The position numbers were made by a program, and so were the translations under genes. The notes below the pieces were generated by a model. That model was not told the origin of the DNA. It did not search any database and saw only the letters and a program-made list of their open reading frames with translations. A stretch of 57,619 bases of DNA from an uncultured Limosilactobacillus sp. (GTDB lineage: Bacteria > Bacillota > Bacilli > Lactobacillales > Lactobacillaceae), in NCBI GenBank assembly GCA_944327195.1, contig CALVGV010000009.1:1-57619 (forward strand), in the 5' to 3' direction. Of this stretch, positions 7,889 through 19,126 are shown piece after piece (position 1 is the first letter of the stretch; the number at the start of each line of letters is the position of its first letter).

Positions 7889-7921
7889 ACGGGGCCAGGA
7901 GCTTTCCTGGGCCCGTTTTTT
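7889..7921 (+). terminator. clpP terminator
   Basis: ACGGGGCCAGGA / TCCTGGGCCCGT hairpin followed by TTTTTT, 25 bp after the clpP stop. Confidence 0.88.
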
Positions 7922-7955
7922 GCTCTCCCGGGTTTTCCCTGCCCTAGGGAACACA

Positions 7956-7998
7956 AAAAGCGCCGGTTGTACCATTTGGCGGTACAACCGGCGCTTTT
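7956..7998 (-). terminator. terminator of the galU-side operon
   Basis: Perfect 18-bp stem AAAAGCGCCGGTTGTACC with its complement, 7-nt loop, at the 3' end of minus-strand galU. It probably stops transcription from both sides. Confidence 0.9.
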
Positions 7999-8012
7999 CT
8001 ACTTGCGGCGAA

Positions 8013-8921
8013 TTACTTCTTGGCCTTCTTGTCTTCGGCCGCCAGCTTGGCGCCGAGTTCCTTGATGTATTCGCGCAGTTCGTCCTTGGTTTGTGGGTGG
8101 TTAAGCCCGTAGGAAATGTTGGTTTGCAGCCAACCGAACTTGTTCCCGGTGTCGTAACGGTCGCCCTTGTATTCGTGGGCGAAAACCCGTTGCGTCTTGT
8201 TGAGGGTGTTGATGGCGTCGGTCAGTTGGATTTCGTTCCCCTTGCCCGGCTTCGTCTTTTCCAGTACGTCAAAGATTTCCGGCGTGAAGACGTAGCGCCC
8301 GATGATTGCCAGGTCGGATGGGGCGTCCTTCGGGTCCGGCTTTTCAACGAAGTTCGTTACGTTGAAGAGACCCGGTTGCACTTCGGCACTCGGGTTGATA
8401 ACCCCGTACTTGGCGGTGTCTTCGTGTGGCACCCGCATTACGGCCAGGGTGGAAGCCCCGGTTTCTTCGTAGGAGTCAATAAGTTCCTTGGTCAGCGGGT
8501 TGCCGTTGCCGTTGATGTTGTTGAGGTCGTCCCCCAACATTACCACGAACGGTTCGTCGCCGATGAAGGCGCGGGCCGTCAGCACGGCATCCCCCAGGCC
8601 CCGCGGGTGGGACTGACGGATGAAGTAGATGTTGATGTCGGTGGTTTCTTCAACCAACTTCAGCATTTCGTCCTTGTGCTTGGAGCGCAGGTTGTCTTCG
8701 AGTTCCGGGTTGGAGTCGAAGTGGTCCTCGATCGAGCGCTTGTTCTTGCCGTCAACCACAACGATGTCTTCGATCCCCGACTTGCGGGCTTCTTCAACGA
8801 TGAATTGAATCGTCGGCTTGTCGACAATCGGCAACATTTCCTTGGCCAAGGCCTTGGTGGCCGGCAAGAACCGGGTCCCGAGACCCGCCGCCGGAATGAT
8901 TGCTTTGCGTACTGGTTTCAT
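8013..8921 (-). CDS. galU: UTP--glucose-1-phosphate uridylyltransferase GalU
   Basis: A 302-residue enzyme making UDP-glucose for exopolysaccharide, teichoic acid glycosylation and the Leloir pathway. The nucleotidyltransferase motif [20 protein letters not shown] is at residues 11-30, with VVMLGDD for metal binding and the conserved NFVEKPD. Length is usual. It is the last gene of the minus-strand series hprK-lgt-gpsA-galU, 51 bp after gpsA. Confidence 0.96.
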   Translation of the reverse strand: MKPVRKAIIPAAGLGTRFLPATKALAKEMLPIVDKPTIQFIVEEARKSGIEDIVVVDGKNKRSIEDHFDSNPELEDNLRSKHKDEMLKLVEETTDINIYFIRQSHPRGLGDAVLTARAFIGDEPFVVMLGDDLNNINGNGNPLTKELIDSYEETGASTLAVMRVPHEDTAKYGVINPSAEVQPGLFNVTNFVEKPDPKDAPSDLAIIGRYVFTPEIFDVLEKTKPGKGNEIQLTDAINTLNKTQRVFAHEYKGDRYDTGNKFGWLQTNISYGLNHPQTKDELREYIKELGAKLAAEDKKAKK

Positions 8922-8972
8922 AAGAAAATATCCTCCGTAAATTTAATTGCATCCGCTACCATTCTACCACAT

Positions 8973-9989
8973 CTATTCGACTTCTGAGGTAACTTCTCGG
9001 CTCATTAGGGCCTTAATCGCCGTTTTTACGTCTTCCCCTTCGTATAAAACGCGGTAGATGGCCGCCGTGATCGGCATCTTCACGTGGCGCTTCTGGGCCA
9101 ACTCGTAAGCAGCCTTGGTGGTGTAGACCCCCTCGATGACCATCCCCATTTCGTCGATCACCTGCTGGAGGGGCTTGCCCTGACCGAGCTGGTAGCCGGC
9201 CCGCCAGTTGCGCGAGTTCTTGCTGGTGGCGGTCACCACCAGGTCGCCGACCCCGGAGAGACCAATGAAGGTCAGCGGGTTGGCGCCAAAGGCCACCCCG
9301 AGGCGGCGAATTTCAGCCAAGCCCCGGGTTATCAAGGCGGCACGGGCGTTATCGTGGTAGCCCAGCCCCTGGAGGGCGCCGGCACCGATCGAGACGATGT
9401 TCTTGAGGGCGGCCCCGAACTCGGCACCGATCACGTCGTCGTTGGTGTAAACGCGGAAGTAGTCGTTGCTAAAGAGGTGCTGCACCAGCTCGGCGCTCTC
9501 CTGGTCGGCGCTGGCGGCGGTAACGGCGGTCATGTCGTGGATGGCCACGCTCTCGGCGTGACTCGGCCCGGAAAGGACCACGATCCCCTTGCGGTTGGCT
9601 TCCGGGATCGTTTCGGCCAGGATTTCCGACGGCCGCTTGTAGCTTTCCTGCTCCAGCCCCTTGGTGGCGTGAACCAGCACCGGTTGGCGGCCAGTTTCGG
9701 CCAGGATCGCCCGCAGCTGCTCGCTGACCGCGCGGAAGCCGCCGGTCGGGATCACGATCAGGACCACGGTGGCGGCGGCCACGGCTTCCTTCATGTCGCT
9801 AGTGGCCACCAGGCCGGGCTGGTAGGTGAAGTCGGCCAGGTACTTGTGGTTGGTGTGGTGGTCGTTTAGCTCGGCCACCTGGTCCGGGTTGCGCGACCAG
9901 AGGCGGACGGCGTGGCCGTTTTCGACCAGGACGTTGGCCAGGACGCTCCCCCAGGAGCCGGCACCGAGGACTGCAATTTGTTCACTCAT
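8973..9989 (-). CDS. gpsA: glycerol-3-phosphate dehydrogenase [NAD(P)+] GpsA
   Basis: A 338-residue cytosolic enzyme that reduces dihydroxyacetone phosphate to sn-glycerol-3-phosphate for phospholipids and lipoteichoic acid. The Rossmann motif is VLGAGSWGSVLA; GPSHAESV, EFGAALKN and GLSGVGDLVVT are conserved. I chose the ATG at 9989 (AAGGAG at proper spacing) rather than one three codons upstream that sits on the ribosome binding site. The start overlaps the end of lgt by 8 nt, which suggests translational coupling. Confidence 0.96.
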   Translation of the reverse strand: MSEQIAVLGAGSWGSVLANVLVENGHAVRLWSRNPDQVAELNDHHTNHKYLADFTYQPGLVATSDMKEAVAAATVVLIVIPTGGFRAVSEQLRAILAETGRQPVLVHATKGLEQESYKRPSEILAETIPEANRKGIVVLSGPSHAESVAIHDMTAVTAASADQESAELVQHLFSNDYFRVYTNDDVIGAEFGAALKNIVSIGAGALQGLGYHDNARAALITRGLAEIRRLGVAFGANPLTFIGLSGVGDLVVTATSKNSRNWRAGYQLGQGKPLQQVIDEMGMVIEGVYTTKAAYELAQKRHVKMPITAAIYRVLYEGEDVKTAIKALMSREVTSEVE

Positions 9990-10806
9990 TTTTTTCATTC
10001 TCCTTTAAGTCGTACCACGGTAGCTGCGCATCCTGCCGCCGGTAAATCACCAGGCCGAGGGCGGTGAAAAAGATCACCACCGAGAGGACCTGGGAGATCC
10101 GCAGCGGCCCGAGCATCAGGCTGTCGGTCCGCATTCCCTCGATGAAGAAGCGACCCAGCGAATACCACATCCCGTAGGCCAAGAAGACCTCGCCGCGCTT
10201 GAAGAGGTGGCGGCGGTGGCGCAGCAACATCAGGAGGGCAAAGCCGAGGAAGTCCCAGCTCGATTCGTAGAGGAAGGTCGGCACCCGGTAGGCACCGTTG
10301 ACGTCCATCTGGTTGATCAGCCAGGCCGGCAGGTGCTGGGCCTCCAGGGCGGCGCGGCTGGTGATCTTGCCGAAGGCCTCCTGGTTGAAGAAGTTCCCCC
10401 AGCGGCCCATCCCCTGGGCCATGATCACCGTCGGCGCCACCACGTCGAGAAAGTGCCAGACCGAAATGAAGTGGCGGCGGCAGTAGATCACCAGCACGAT
10501 CGCGCCCCCGATCAGGGCCCCGTAGATGGCAATCCCGCCGTCCCAGATGGCAATGATCTCGCCCGGGTGTTGGGAATAATAGCCCCACTGAAAGAGGACG
10601 TAGTAGGCGCGGGCGCAGATGATCGCCACCGGCAGGGCGTAGAGGAGGAAGTCGTAGAAGGCGTCCTCCTCGATTCCCTGCCGCTTGCCCTCGCGAATTG
10701 AAAGCAAGAGGGCCAAGACGACCCCAGTGGCGATGATCACCCCGTACCAGTGGACGCTGATCGGCCCCAGCTGGAGGGCGATCGGGTTGAGGGCGGCCTT
10801 AAGCAT
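9982..10806 (-). CDS. lgt: prolipoprotein diacylglyceryl transferase Lgt
   Basis: A 274-residue membrane enzyme that adds diacylglycerol to the lipobox cysteine. It has about seven hydrophobic helices and the signature GRWGNFFNQEAFG, plus HPGE and the C-terminal EGMRTDSLM. The start used is ATG at 10806, eight bases after AAGGA and overlapping the hprK stop by 8 nt; an in-frame ATG lies two codons upstream. The hprK-lgt order is conserved in Firmicutes. Confidence 0.95.
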   Translation of the reverse strand: MLKAALNPIALQLGPISVHWYGVIIATGVVLALLLSIREGKRQGIEEDAFYDFLLYALPVAIICARAYYVLFQWGYYSQHPGEIIAIWDGGIAIYGALIGGAIVLVIYCRRHFISVWHFLDVVAPTVIMAQGMGRWGNFFNQEAFGKITSRAALEAQHLPAWLINQMDVNGAYRVPTFLYESSWDFLGFALLMLLRHRRHLFKRGEVFLAYGMWYSLGRFFIEGMRTDSLMLGPLRISQVLSVVIFFTALGLVIYRRQDAQLPWYDLKENEKNE

Positions 10807-11761
10807 TCCCATTGTCCTTGGCGTCGGCCGCCGAGTTCTGCTTGATCAGCCGGTTGAGGTTTTCGTCGAAGGTCTTGGTGGCGTCGTAGCCCATCGTCTC
10901 GGCCCGGTAGTTCATCGCCGCCGATTCGATGATGATCGCCAGGTTGCGCCCGGTCTTGACCGGCACGGCCACCTTCGGCACCTCAACGTCGAGGATCGTC
11001 TGGGTGTCGCCGCGGTCGCCGAGGCGGTCGAACTGCGAATCCGGCGTCCAGGTCTCGAGGTGGACGATCAGGTCGATCGAATCCTCCGGCATCACGGCCC
11101 CGGAACCGTAGAGGGTCATCACGTTGATGATCCCGATCCCGCGGATTTCCATCAGGTGTTGCAAGATCATCGGCGCCGCCCCGACCAGGGTCTGCTCGTC
11201 GCGGGCGTAGACCTCAACCCGGTCGTCGGCAACCAGCCGGTGGCCGCGGCGGACCAGCTCGAGGGCGGTTTCACTCTTGCCGACCCCGGAGTCACCGGTG
11301 ATTAAAACGCCGACCCCGGCGATGTCGACCAGCACCCCGTGGATCGACTGGCGCTTGGCCAGGCGGGCCACCAGGTAGGAGGTCATGTTCCCGAGGATTC
11401 GTGAGGAGGTCAGCGGCGTGCCGAGGATCGGAATGTGGGCCTTCTTGGCGGCCACCTTGAGCTCCTCCATCACCGGCAGGTCGGTAGAAACGACGAAGCA
11501 CGGCGTGGCCGGCATGCACATCCGCTCCAGGTATTCCTGGCGCTTGTCGTGGCCGATTTCCTTGGCAAAGGAGGTTTCGGTGATCCCGAGCAGCTGGATC
11601 CGCATTGCCGGGTAGTGCTTGAAGTAGCCGGCAAATTCCAGCGACGGCCGGCAGATGTCGCTGGTGGTGATCGGCCGGTCGAGGTAGTCTTCCCCCTGGA
11701 GGACCTTCAAGCGGACGTTCTTCACCAGGTCGGCCACGGTAACTGAATTGATTTCTGGCAT
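10799..11761 (-). CDS. hprK: HPr kinase/phosphorylase HprK
   Basis: A 320-residue bifunctional enzyme that phosphorylates and dephosphorylates HPr at Ser46, setting CcpA-dependent catabolite control. The Walker A loop is GDSGVGKSE (around residue 155) and the family signature EIRGIGIINV is present. Length is normal (about 310-320). It heads the hprK-lgt-gpsA-galU group; the YvlD-like gene lies just upstream on the same strand, 12 bp away. Confidence 0.97.
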   Translation of the reverse strand: MPEINSVTVADLVKNVRLKVLQGEDYLDRPITTSDICRPSLEFAGYFKHYPAMRIQLLGITETSFAKEIGHDKRQEYLERMCMPATPCFVVSTDLPVMEELKVAAKKAHIPILGTPLTSSRILGNMTSYLVARLAKRQSIHGVLVDIAGVGVLITGDSGVGKSETALELVRRGHRLVADDRVEVYARDEQTLVGAAPMILQHLMEIRGIGIINVMTLYGSGAVMPEDSIDLIVHLETWTPDSQFDRLGDRGDTQTILDVEVPKVAVPVKTGRNLAIIIESAAMNYRAETMGYDATKTFDENLNRLIKQNSAADAKDNGNA

Positions 11762-11773
11762 AATTTTCCCTAC

Positions 11774-12127
11774 CTAATCTTCAAAATGACTGGAAATAAT
11801 GACGTTGCACAGCGACATCACCAGGGCGATGATGATCGCCGCCCCGAGCGAGGAAAAGTGAAAGGCCGCGCTGCCGACCACCACCGAGGTCAACTGGAGC
11901 ATCAGGCCGTTGATCACGAAGCTAAACAGCCCGAGGGTCAGGATGTTGATCGGCAAGGAGAGCAGCAGCAAGAACGGCTTGACCAACAGGTTCAGCACCG
12001 CCAGCACCAGGCTGGCCACCAGGGCCGCCCAGAAGCTGCTCAAGTAGAACCAGCCGGTCTGGGCAAAGAGGCCGGCCAGGGCCACGAACAAGACGGCGTT
12101 GATCAAAATTCCCTTAAAAAAGCCCAT
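11774..12127 (-). CDS. phage holin family IV / YvlD-like membrane protein
   Basis: A 117-residue protein with about four hydrophobic helices covering nearly its whole length. Composition and size match the YvlD family annotated 'phage holin family', usually found beside PspC proteins and hprK in lactobacilli, as here. It is not a phage gene in this context; an envelope-stress role with PspC is inferred. It starts 3 bp after the PspC stop. Confidence 0.8.
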   Translation of the reverse strand: MGFFKGILINAVLFVALAGLFAQTGWFYLSSFWAALVASLVLAVLNLLVKPFLLLLSLPINILTLGLFSFVINGLMLQLTSVVVGSAAFHFSSLGAAIIIALVMSLCNVIISSHFED

Positions 12128-12130
12128 GCG

Positions 12131-12433
12131 TCATCCCTTCTTTTCGTCTTCTTCCTCAACGTTGTGCAACTCGCGCCGCTGGCGGTGCTCGGCATCCTGG
12201 CGGTCAAAGAAGGCCGGCCGGACCGGCTTCTCCGGCGGCATCGCCAGGGCCATCATGAAGTAGATGATGACCCCCGGCACCGTCCACACCAGCAGGGTGA
12301 AGGCCACGTAGGCAATCCGCATGTAGGTGGCGTTGAGACCAAAGTAGTCGGCAAAGCCGCCGAGGACCCCGCAGACGCGCCGGTTGTGGGCCGACCGGGT
12401 GAGGCGGCGACGATTATCGTAACGACTTGGCAT
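12131..12433 (-). CDS. PspC-domain membrane protein
   Basis: A 100-residue protein with a PspC domain: RRVCGVLGGFADYFGL at residues 18-33, then MRIAYVAFTLL and a membrane helix ending in MALAMPPEK. A charged C-terminal tail ends EEEDEKKG. I chose the ATG at 12433, which follows GGGGGAG, instead of a longer upstream frame without a ribosome site. PspC proteins respond to membrane stress; its pairing with the YvlD-like gene fits that, though no psp regulon is visible here. Confidence 0.85.
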   Translation of the reverse strand: MPSRYDNRRRLTRSAHNRRVCGVLGGFADYFGLNATYMRIAYVAFTLLVWTVPGVIIYFMMALAMPPEKPVRPAFFDRQDAEHRQRRELHNVEEEDEKKG

Positions 12434-12565
12434 AAAATCTCCCCCTTTGCTGACCGCCCCGCTTGGGGGGCAGACGATTGATGGTTGTGGTTCGGGTTTC
12501 TTATTAATGAAAACAATTGAACCCCTTTCATCCATAATCTTACTTGCTCAGGGGAAGAAAGGCAA

Positions 12566-13682
12566 TCAATCCCCCGCCTTTTTGCTCAACTTCCACTGGA
12601 GGTAGGCGTTGATGAAGGGGTCGAGGTCGCCGTCCATCACCGCCTGGGTGTCGTGGGTCTCGTAGCCGGTGCGGGTGTCCTTGACTAGCGAGTAGGGGTG
12701 GAAGACGTAGGAACGAATCTGCGAGCCCCAGCCGATGTCGGCCTGCTCGCCCTCGATTTGGGCCCGCTCCTGGGCCTTCTTTTCCTGCTCGCGTTCGTAG
12801 AGCTTAGCCTTGAGCATGTTCATCGCCGTCACCCGGTTTTGCAGCTGGGAGCGCTCAGCCTGCGAGGAGGTGACGATCCCGGTCGGCAGGTGGGTGATCC
12901 GGACGGCTGACTCGGTCTTGTTGATGTGTTGCCCGCCGGCCCCGCTGGAGCGGAAGGTGTCCACCCGCAGGTCGGCCGGGTCGATGTTGACCTCGACCTC
13001 GTCGTCGAGCTCCGGCATCACGTCGACCGAGGCAAAGGAGGTGTGGCGACGGTTGGCGGCGTCAAATGGCGAGATCCGCACCAAGCGGTGGACCCCCTTT
13101 TCCGGGTGGAGGTAGCCGTAGGCGTTGTGGCCCTTGATCAGCAGGGTGGCGCTCTTCAGGCCGGCCTCTTCACCAGCCTCGTAGCTGGCAACCTCGACGG
13201 TGAAGTCGTGCTGGGCGGCCCAGCGAGTGTACATCCGCAAGAGCATTTCGCCCCAGTCCTGGGCTTCGGTCCCCCCGGCGCCGGGGTGGATTTCCAGGAT
13301 CGCGTTCTTGGCGTCGTACTTGCCGCTGAGGAGCTGCTCCAGCCGGTAGGCCTCGAGCTTGACCTGGGTGTCCTTGAGTTGGCTGGCCAGGTCGGCGGCC
13401 AGGTCGGGGTCGTCCTCGAGCTCGAGCAGCTCGATCGTGGCCGCGATGTCCTCGACGCCGGTCTTGAGGGCGAGGAAGGTGTCGCGGCGGCTCTTGAGTT
13501 CGTTGTTTTCGGCGATCAACTTTTGGGCGGCCTGCTGGTCGTTCCAGAAGTCGGGTTCGGCCATCTTGTGTTCGTTGATGGCGATACTTTCGTTGAGGCC
13601 GTCTAAGTCAAAGAGACCTCCCGAAGCGGGCAATCTGGGATTGCATTGCTTCTAACTGTTTCTTGGCGTCACTGAGTTCCAT
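12566..13682 (-). CDS. prfB: peptide chain release factor 2 (programmed +1 frameshift)
   Basis: RF2 releases peptides at UGA and UAA. The gene is in two frames. The first runs from ATG at 13682 for 24 residues (MELSDAKKQLEAMQSQIARF...) to an in-frame TGA at 13610-13608; the second frame continues with FDLDGLNESI to 12566. The joined protein is about 371 residues, normal for RF2. SPF (recognition motif) is seen in LVRISPFDAANRRH and GGQ in SGAGGQHINKTE. The secA gene lies upstream on the same strand. A caller that ignores the shift would lose the N-terminal 24 residues. Confidence 0.96.
13607..13622 (-). promoter_or_regulatory. prfB autoregulatory frameshift site
   Basis: On the minus strand GGGAGG (13622-13617) acts as an internal Shine-Dalgarno just before CTT-TGA-C (13613-13607). 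When RF2 is scarce, ribosomes slip +1 on CTT and bypass the TGA. This is the classical RF2 arrangement. Confidence 0.93.
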
Positions 13683-13715
13683 GCTGACTCCTTTCACTTC
13701 TTGGTGAAAACGCAA

Positions 13716-13747
13716 AGGAACCCTCCCGCAGGTGCGGACGGGTCCCT
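13716..13747 (-). terminator. hairpin between secA and prfB
   Basis: AGGGACCCGTCCGC / GCGGGAGGGTTCCT on the minus strand with one internal mismatch, followed by TTTGCGTTTT. It may terminate or attenuate secA transcription before prfB. Confidence 0.6.
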
Positions 13748-13757
13748 CGTGATTCAA

Positions 13758-16124
<2,367 letters not shown>

Positions 16125-16303
16125 TGAATAATCCTTTCCTTCCACTCAGAGTTGCCGGTCGTGCTTCTAAAAATGACCGGTATTTTTCCATCATAAATCT
16201 AAATACACAGTCATCATTTTACCATGGTCCCCAAGCAATGAAAACTAATAACCCCGCGCTTTCAGAACCTTTTGGCCGAATCACTAGCGCTTTGCTAGCA
16301 GCA

Positions 16304-16333
16304 AAAAAGGGACCGGATCGCTCCGGCCCCCTT
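16304..16333 (-). terminator. hpf terminator
   Basis: GGGGCCGGA-GCGA-TCCGGTCCC followed by TTTTTT on the minus strand, about 40 bp after the hpf stop and ahead of secA. Confidence 0.85.
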
Positions 16334-16375
16334 CGCATTTCAAGCGCTAACGAAATGCTTTAAGACAATTAAGAA

Positions 16376-16918
16376 TTAGTTGATTTCAATTAAACCGTAC
16401 CGGCCATCCTTGCGCCGGTAGACAATGCTCGTGCCGTTGGTTTCGGAGTCTTCGAAGACAAAGAAATCGTGGCCCAGCATGTCCATTTGCAAGACGGCTT
16501 CTTCCGAGTCCATCGGCTTCAGCGAGATTTGCTTGGTCCGCACAATCTTCAGTTGGTCGGTGGCCGGTTCGTCGTCTTGGCTGTTAACAAACTCGAGGCC
16601 CTTGAAGCCCTTTTCGCGGGCCTTGCGGTTAACCTTCGTCTTGTACTTCCGGATTTGCCGCTCCAGCTTGTCGGTTACCAAGTCAATGCTTGCATACATA
16701 TCGTTGGAAGTTTCTTCCGCCCGCAAGGTCAAGTACGGTAACGGGATCGTTACTTCAACCTTGTAGGTCTTGTCGGTGTAGACCTTCAGGTTAACGTGGG
16801 CGGTTGCTTCAACGTTGTCTTCAAAATACTTTTCCAACTTGCTAATCCGCTTGATTACGTAGTCACGGATCGCATCGGTCAGGTCAACGTTTTCTCCGCG
16901 AATATTAAATTGTAGCAT
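16376..16918 (-). CDS. hpf: ribosome hibernation promoting factor, long form
   Basis: A 180-residue protein with an N-terminal ribosome-binding S30AE domain (start MLQFNIRGENVDLTDAIRDY) and a C-terminal dimerisation domain (VRTKQISLKPMDSEEAVLQM, then RRKDGRYGLIEIN) after a linker. Long HPF makes 100S ribosome dimers in stationary phase. It has its own terminator and about 170 bp of AT-rich upstream DNA. The secA gene lies downstream. Confidence 0.96.
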   Translation of the reverse strand: MLQFNIRGENVDLTDAIRDYVIKRISKLEKYFEDNVEATAHVNLKVYTDKTYKVEVTIPLPYLTLRAEETSNDMYASIDLVTDKLERQIRKYKTKVNRKAREKGFKGLEFVNSQDDEPATDQLKIVRTKQISLKPMDSEEAVLQMDMLGHDFFVFEDSETNGTSIVYRRKDGRYGLIEIN

Positions 16919-17087
16919 TGTACCTCTCTCCTTTCAGTACAAGCGATTTGGCTTGCACAATATCAAGAAAGCCCTTTCCTTGATATCTTACCTACATTAT
17001 AGAGGAATAAATTAAAATATACAATCGTTCCTTGCAATCGTTTTACATTTCTTACAGAATGACATTCCAGGCTAATTTGTCAAGAAA

Positions 17088-17756
17088 TCACGCCGCCAGG
17101 ACCAGCCCCCGCAGTTGGGCCGCCCCGGCCGCCCTCAGGAGGGTGGCGGCGTGGTAAAAGGTCCGCCCGGTGGTCATCACGTCGTCGATCAGGACCACCC
17201 GCTTGCCGGCCACCAGCGCCGGGTTCGTTAGGGCAAAGGGCTGCGGGGTGGCCAGCCGGGCGGCCCGCCCCTTCTCTGACTGACGGGTCTTCCCCTTCCC
17301 GGCCACCACTAAAGCCGGCGTCAGCGGTAGGTCAACCATCCCCGCCACCTGGTTGAAGCCGCGGGTGACCATCGTTTCCGCGCTCACCGGCACCGCCACG
17401 AAGCAGTCGCCCAGCGCCCGCGCCTTTTCGGTCAGCTCCCGCTGAAAGGTCGCCCGCAGGCGGTAGTCGCCGAGGAACTTGTAGCGGTGCATGAAGTCCT
17501 TCATCGCCTGGTTGTACTGGTAGCAGCTGGTCACCGGCACGTACCAGCCGAGGCGGTCCTGCCAATCGCGGCACTCGGCACACAGCCGGCCTTCGTGGCT
17601 GGTCCGGCCGCAACCCGGGCAGTGCGACCCCGGCCAGGGAGCAAAGCTGGCCTGGCAGGTGGGGCAGAGGACCGGTGGGTGGAGGGCCCCCGGCAAGAGG
17701 AGGTCGGCGAAGGATGGCCGCCAGTTGAGCCGGCGGTTGCAGAGAAGGCAGTTCAT
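17088..17756 (-). CDS. comFC: competence protein ComFC (phosphoribosyltransferase-like)
   Basis: A 222-residue protein. Cysteine pairs at the N-terminus (CLLC, CPTC, CPGC, CAEC) form zinc fingers, and the C-terminal PRTase domain ends with the PRPP-type loop VVLIDDVMTTGRT. ComFC is needed for DNA uptake in naturally competent Firmicutes. It overlaps comFA by 4 nt and shares its promoter. Confidence 0.93.
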   Translation of the reverse strand: MNCLLCNRRLNWRPSFADLLLPGALHPPVLCPTCQASFAPWPGSHCPGCGRTSHEGRLCAECRDWQDRLGWYVPVTSCYQYNQAMKDFMHRYKFLGDYRLRATFQRELTEKARALGDCFVAVPVSAETMVTRGFNQVAGMVDLPLTPALVVAGKGKTRQSEKGRAARLATPQPFALTNPALVAGKRVVLIDDVMTTGRTFYHAATLLRAAGAAQLRGLVLAA

Positions 17757-19060
17757 TGGAGCCGCCGCCCCCTTCGGTTGACCGCCTTGATCTGGGCGCA
17801 GGCGGCCTTGACGTTTCTGGCCGGGGCTGCGAGGAAGAAGGCCACCTCCCCGTCTGGCCGGGCGGCTGACCGGCCGACCCGGCCGGCGATCTGCACCAGG
17901 GCCGCCGGGGAAAAGACCGGGTCGTCGGCGCCAAGGACCAGCAGGTCGATTCCCGGGAAGGTCACCCCGCGCTCGAGGATGGTGGTGGTGATCAAAAACT
18001 GGTAGCCGTACCGGCGCATCCGCTCCACCTTGACCGCCCGCGCCTCGTCACTGGCGTGAACGGTGGTGAAGGGCGTTGTCCCGACCACCCGGCGGGTTGC
18101 CCGGGCCACCCCCGCCAGGTCGGCGACGTGGGGCACAAAGAAGAGGAATTCGCGCCCGCTTTCCACCCGTGCCCTCAGCCAGCGGCAGAGGGCCGGCGGT
18201 AGTTGCCCGCGAGCCACCCGCTTGCGCCAGTCGCCGACCACCAGCGACCTGATCTCCGGCAGGAGGTGGCCGTGGTAGCGGAGGGGCAGGTAGCTGATCG
18301 AGAGTCGTCCCCGCCGGACCTGGCTCAACAGGCGCTGGTCCGGGGTGGCGGTCATCAAGAGCAGGCCGCCGTCTTCCTTGACCGCCTGCTTGGTGGCGTA
18401 GAGGAGGGCCGGGTTCATCGCGTAGGGGAAGGCGTCGACCTCGTCCACCACCAGCAGGTCGAAGGCGTGGTAGAAGCGGAGCAGCTGGTGGGTGGTGCAG
18501 ATCGTCAGTTGGCGGTAGGCGTAGGGCTCGCTGCCGCCGTGCAAAAGGGCGATCGGCAGGGCGAAGTCGCGCTTGAAGCGCGGGTAGAGCTCGCGGCAGA
18601 CGTCGATCCGCGGCGAGGCGATCACCACCCGCTCCCCCCGCTCCAGGGCGGCCGCAATTGCCGGGTAGGTCATCTCGGTCTTGCCGGCCCCGGTGACCGC
18701 CCAGAGCAGGTGGTGGGCATGGGCAGCCATCTTCTCCTTCACCACGGCGGCCGCCTCCCCTTGCAGAGGCGACAGCTCCCCCTGCCAGCGCAGGACCCCG
18801 GGGCAGGGCGGAAATTGATTTGGCTCGGGAACATGATAAAATCGAGCTAGGGTTGAGACCCGGCCGAGGTTGATGCAGGCCGGGCAGTAGTAGTGGTGAT
18901 TGGGTAGGGCCACCCTGGCGGCGACAAAGCGGCTACCGCAGCGGAGGCAGGTTACCCCCTTCCCACTGATTCGCATTGGTTCTAATGACTGGACGCCGGC
19001 CGGCACCGCCTGGGTGGCCGGAAAGAGTTCGCGGCGCCCGTACAACAATTCAATCTTCAC
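17753..19060 (-). CDS. comFA: competence DEAD-box helicase ComFA
   Basis: A 435-residue ATPase that helps pull transforming DNA through the membrane. It has an N-terminal zinc finger (CLRCGSR and CPAC), Walker A AVTGAGKTEM, the DEAD-type motif DEVD and C-terminal helicase motif QIAGRVGR. I chose GTG at 19060 with GGGGG upstream; longer frames have no ribosome site. It is divergent from yigZ. The 29 bp right before the gene also precede the broken Rpn gene at 33 kb, which points to a shared, probably competence-related promoter. Confidence 0.93.
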   Translation of the reverse strand: MKIELLYGRRELFPATQAVPAGVQSLEPMRISGKGVTCLRCGSRFVAARVALPNHHYYCPACINLGRVSTLARFYHVPEPNQFPPCPGVLRWQGELSPLQGEAAAVVKEKMAAHAHHLLWAVTGAGKTEMTYPAIAAALERGERVVIASPRIDVCRELYPRFKRDFALPIALLHGGSEPYAYRQLTICTTHQLLRFYHAFDLLVVDEVDAFPYAMNPALLYATKQAVKEDGGLLLMTATPDQRLLSQVRRGRLSISYLPLRYHGHLLPEIRSLVVGDWRKRVARGQLPPALCRWLRARVESGREFLFFVPHVADLAGVARATRRVVGTTPFTTVHASDEARAVKVERMRRYGYQFLITTTILERGVTFPGIDLLVLGADDPVFSPAALVQIAGRVGRSAARPDGEVAFFLAAPARNVKAACAQIKAVNRRGRRLQ

Positions 19061-19067
19061 AAAAACA

Positions 19068-19096
19068 CCCCCTACTTTATATATACGCGGAAAGGG
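19068..19096 (-). promoter_or_regulatory. comFA leader/promoter shared with the Rpn-type gene
   Basis: On the minus strand it includes TTTCCGCGTATATATAAAG and then TAGGGGG as ribosome site. All 29 bases are identical to 33163-33191. CGTATATA could be the -10 of an alternative (ComX/SigH-type) sigma factor; that assignment is inference. Confidence 0.6.
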
Positions 19097-19126
19097 GCGA
19101 TTTTGTTCGGAAGGAGCGCAAAAAAA

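Noticed and set aside
11774-12127. Prophage remnant because of the 'holin' family label
   Set aside because: It sits in a conserved housekeeping neighbourhood (hprK, PspC) and belongs to the YvlD-like group, not to a lysis cassette.
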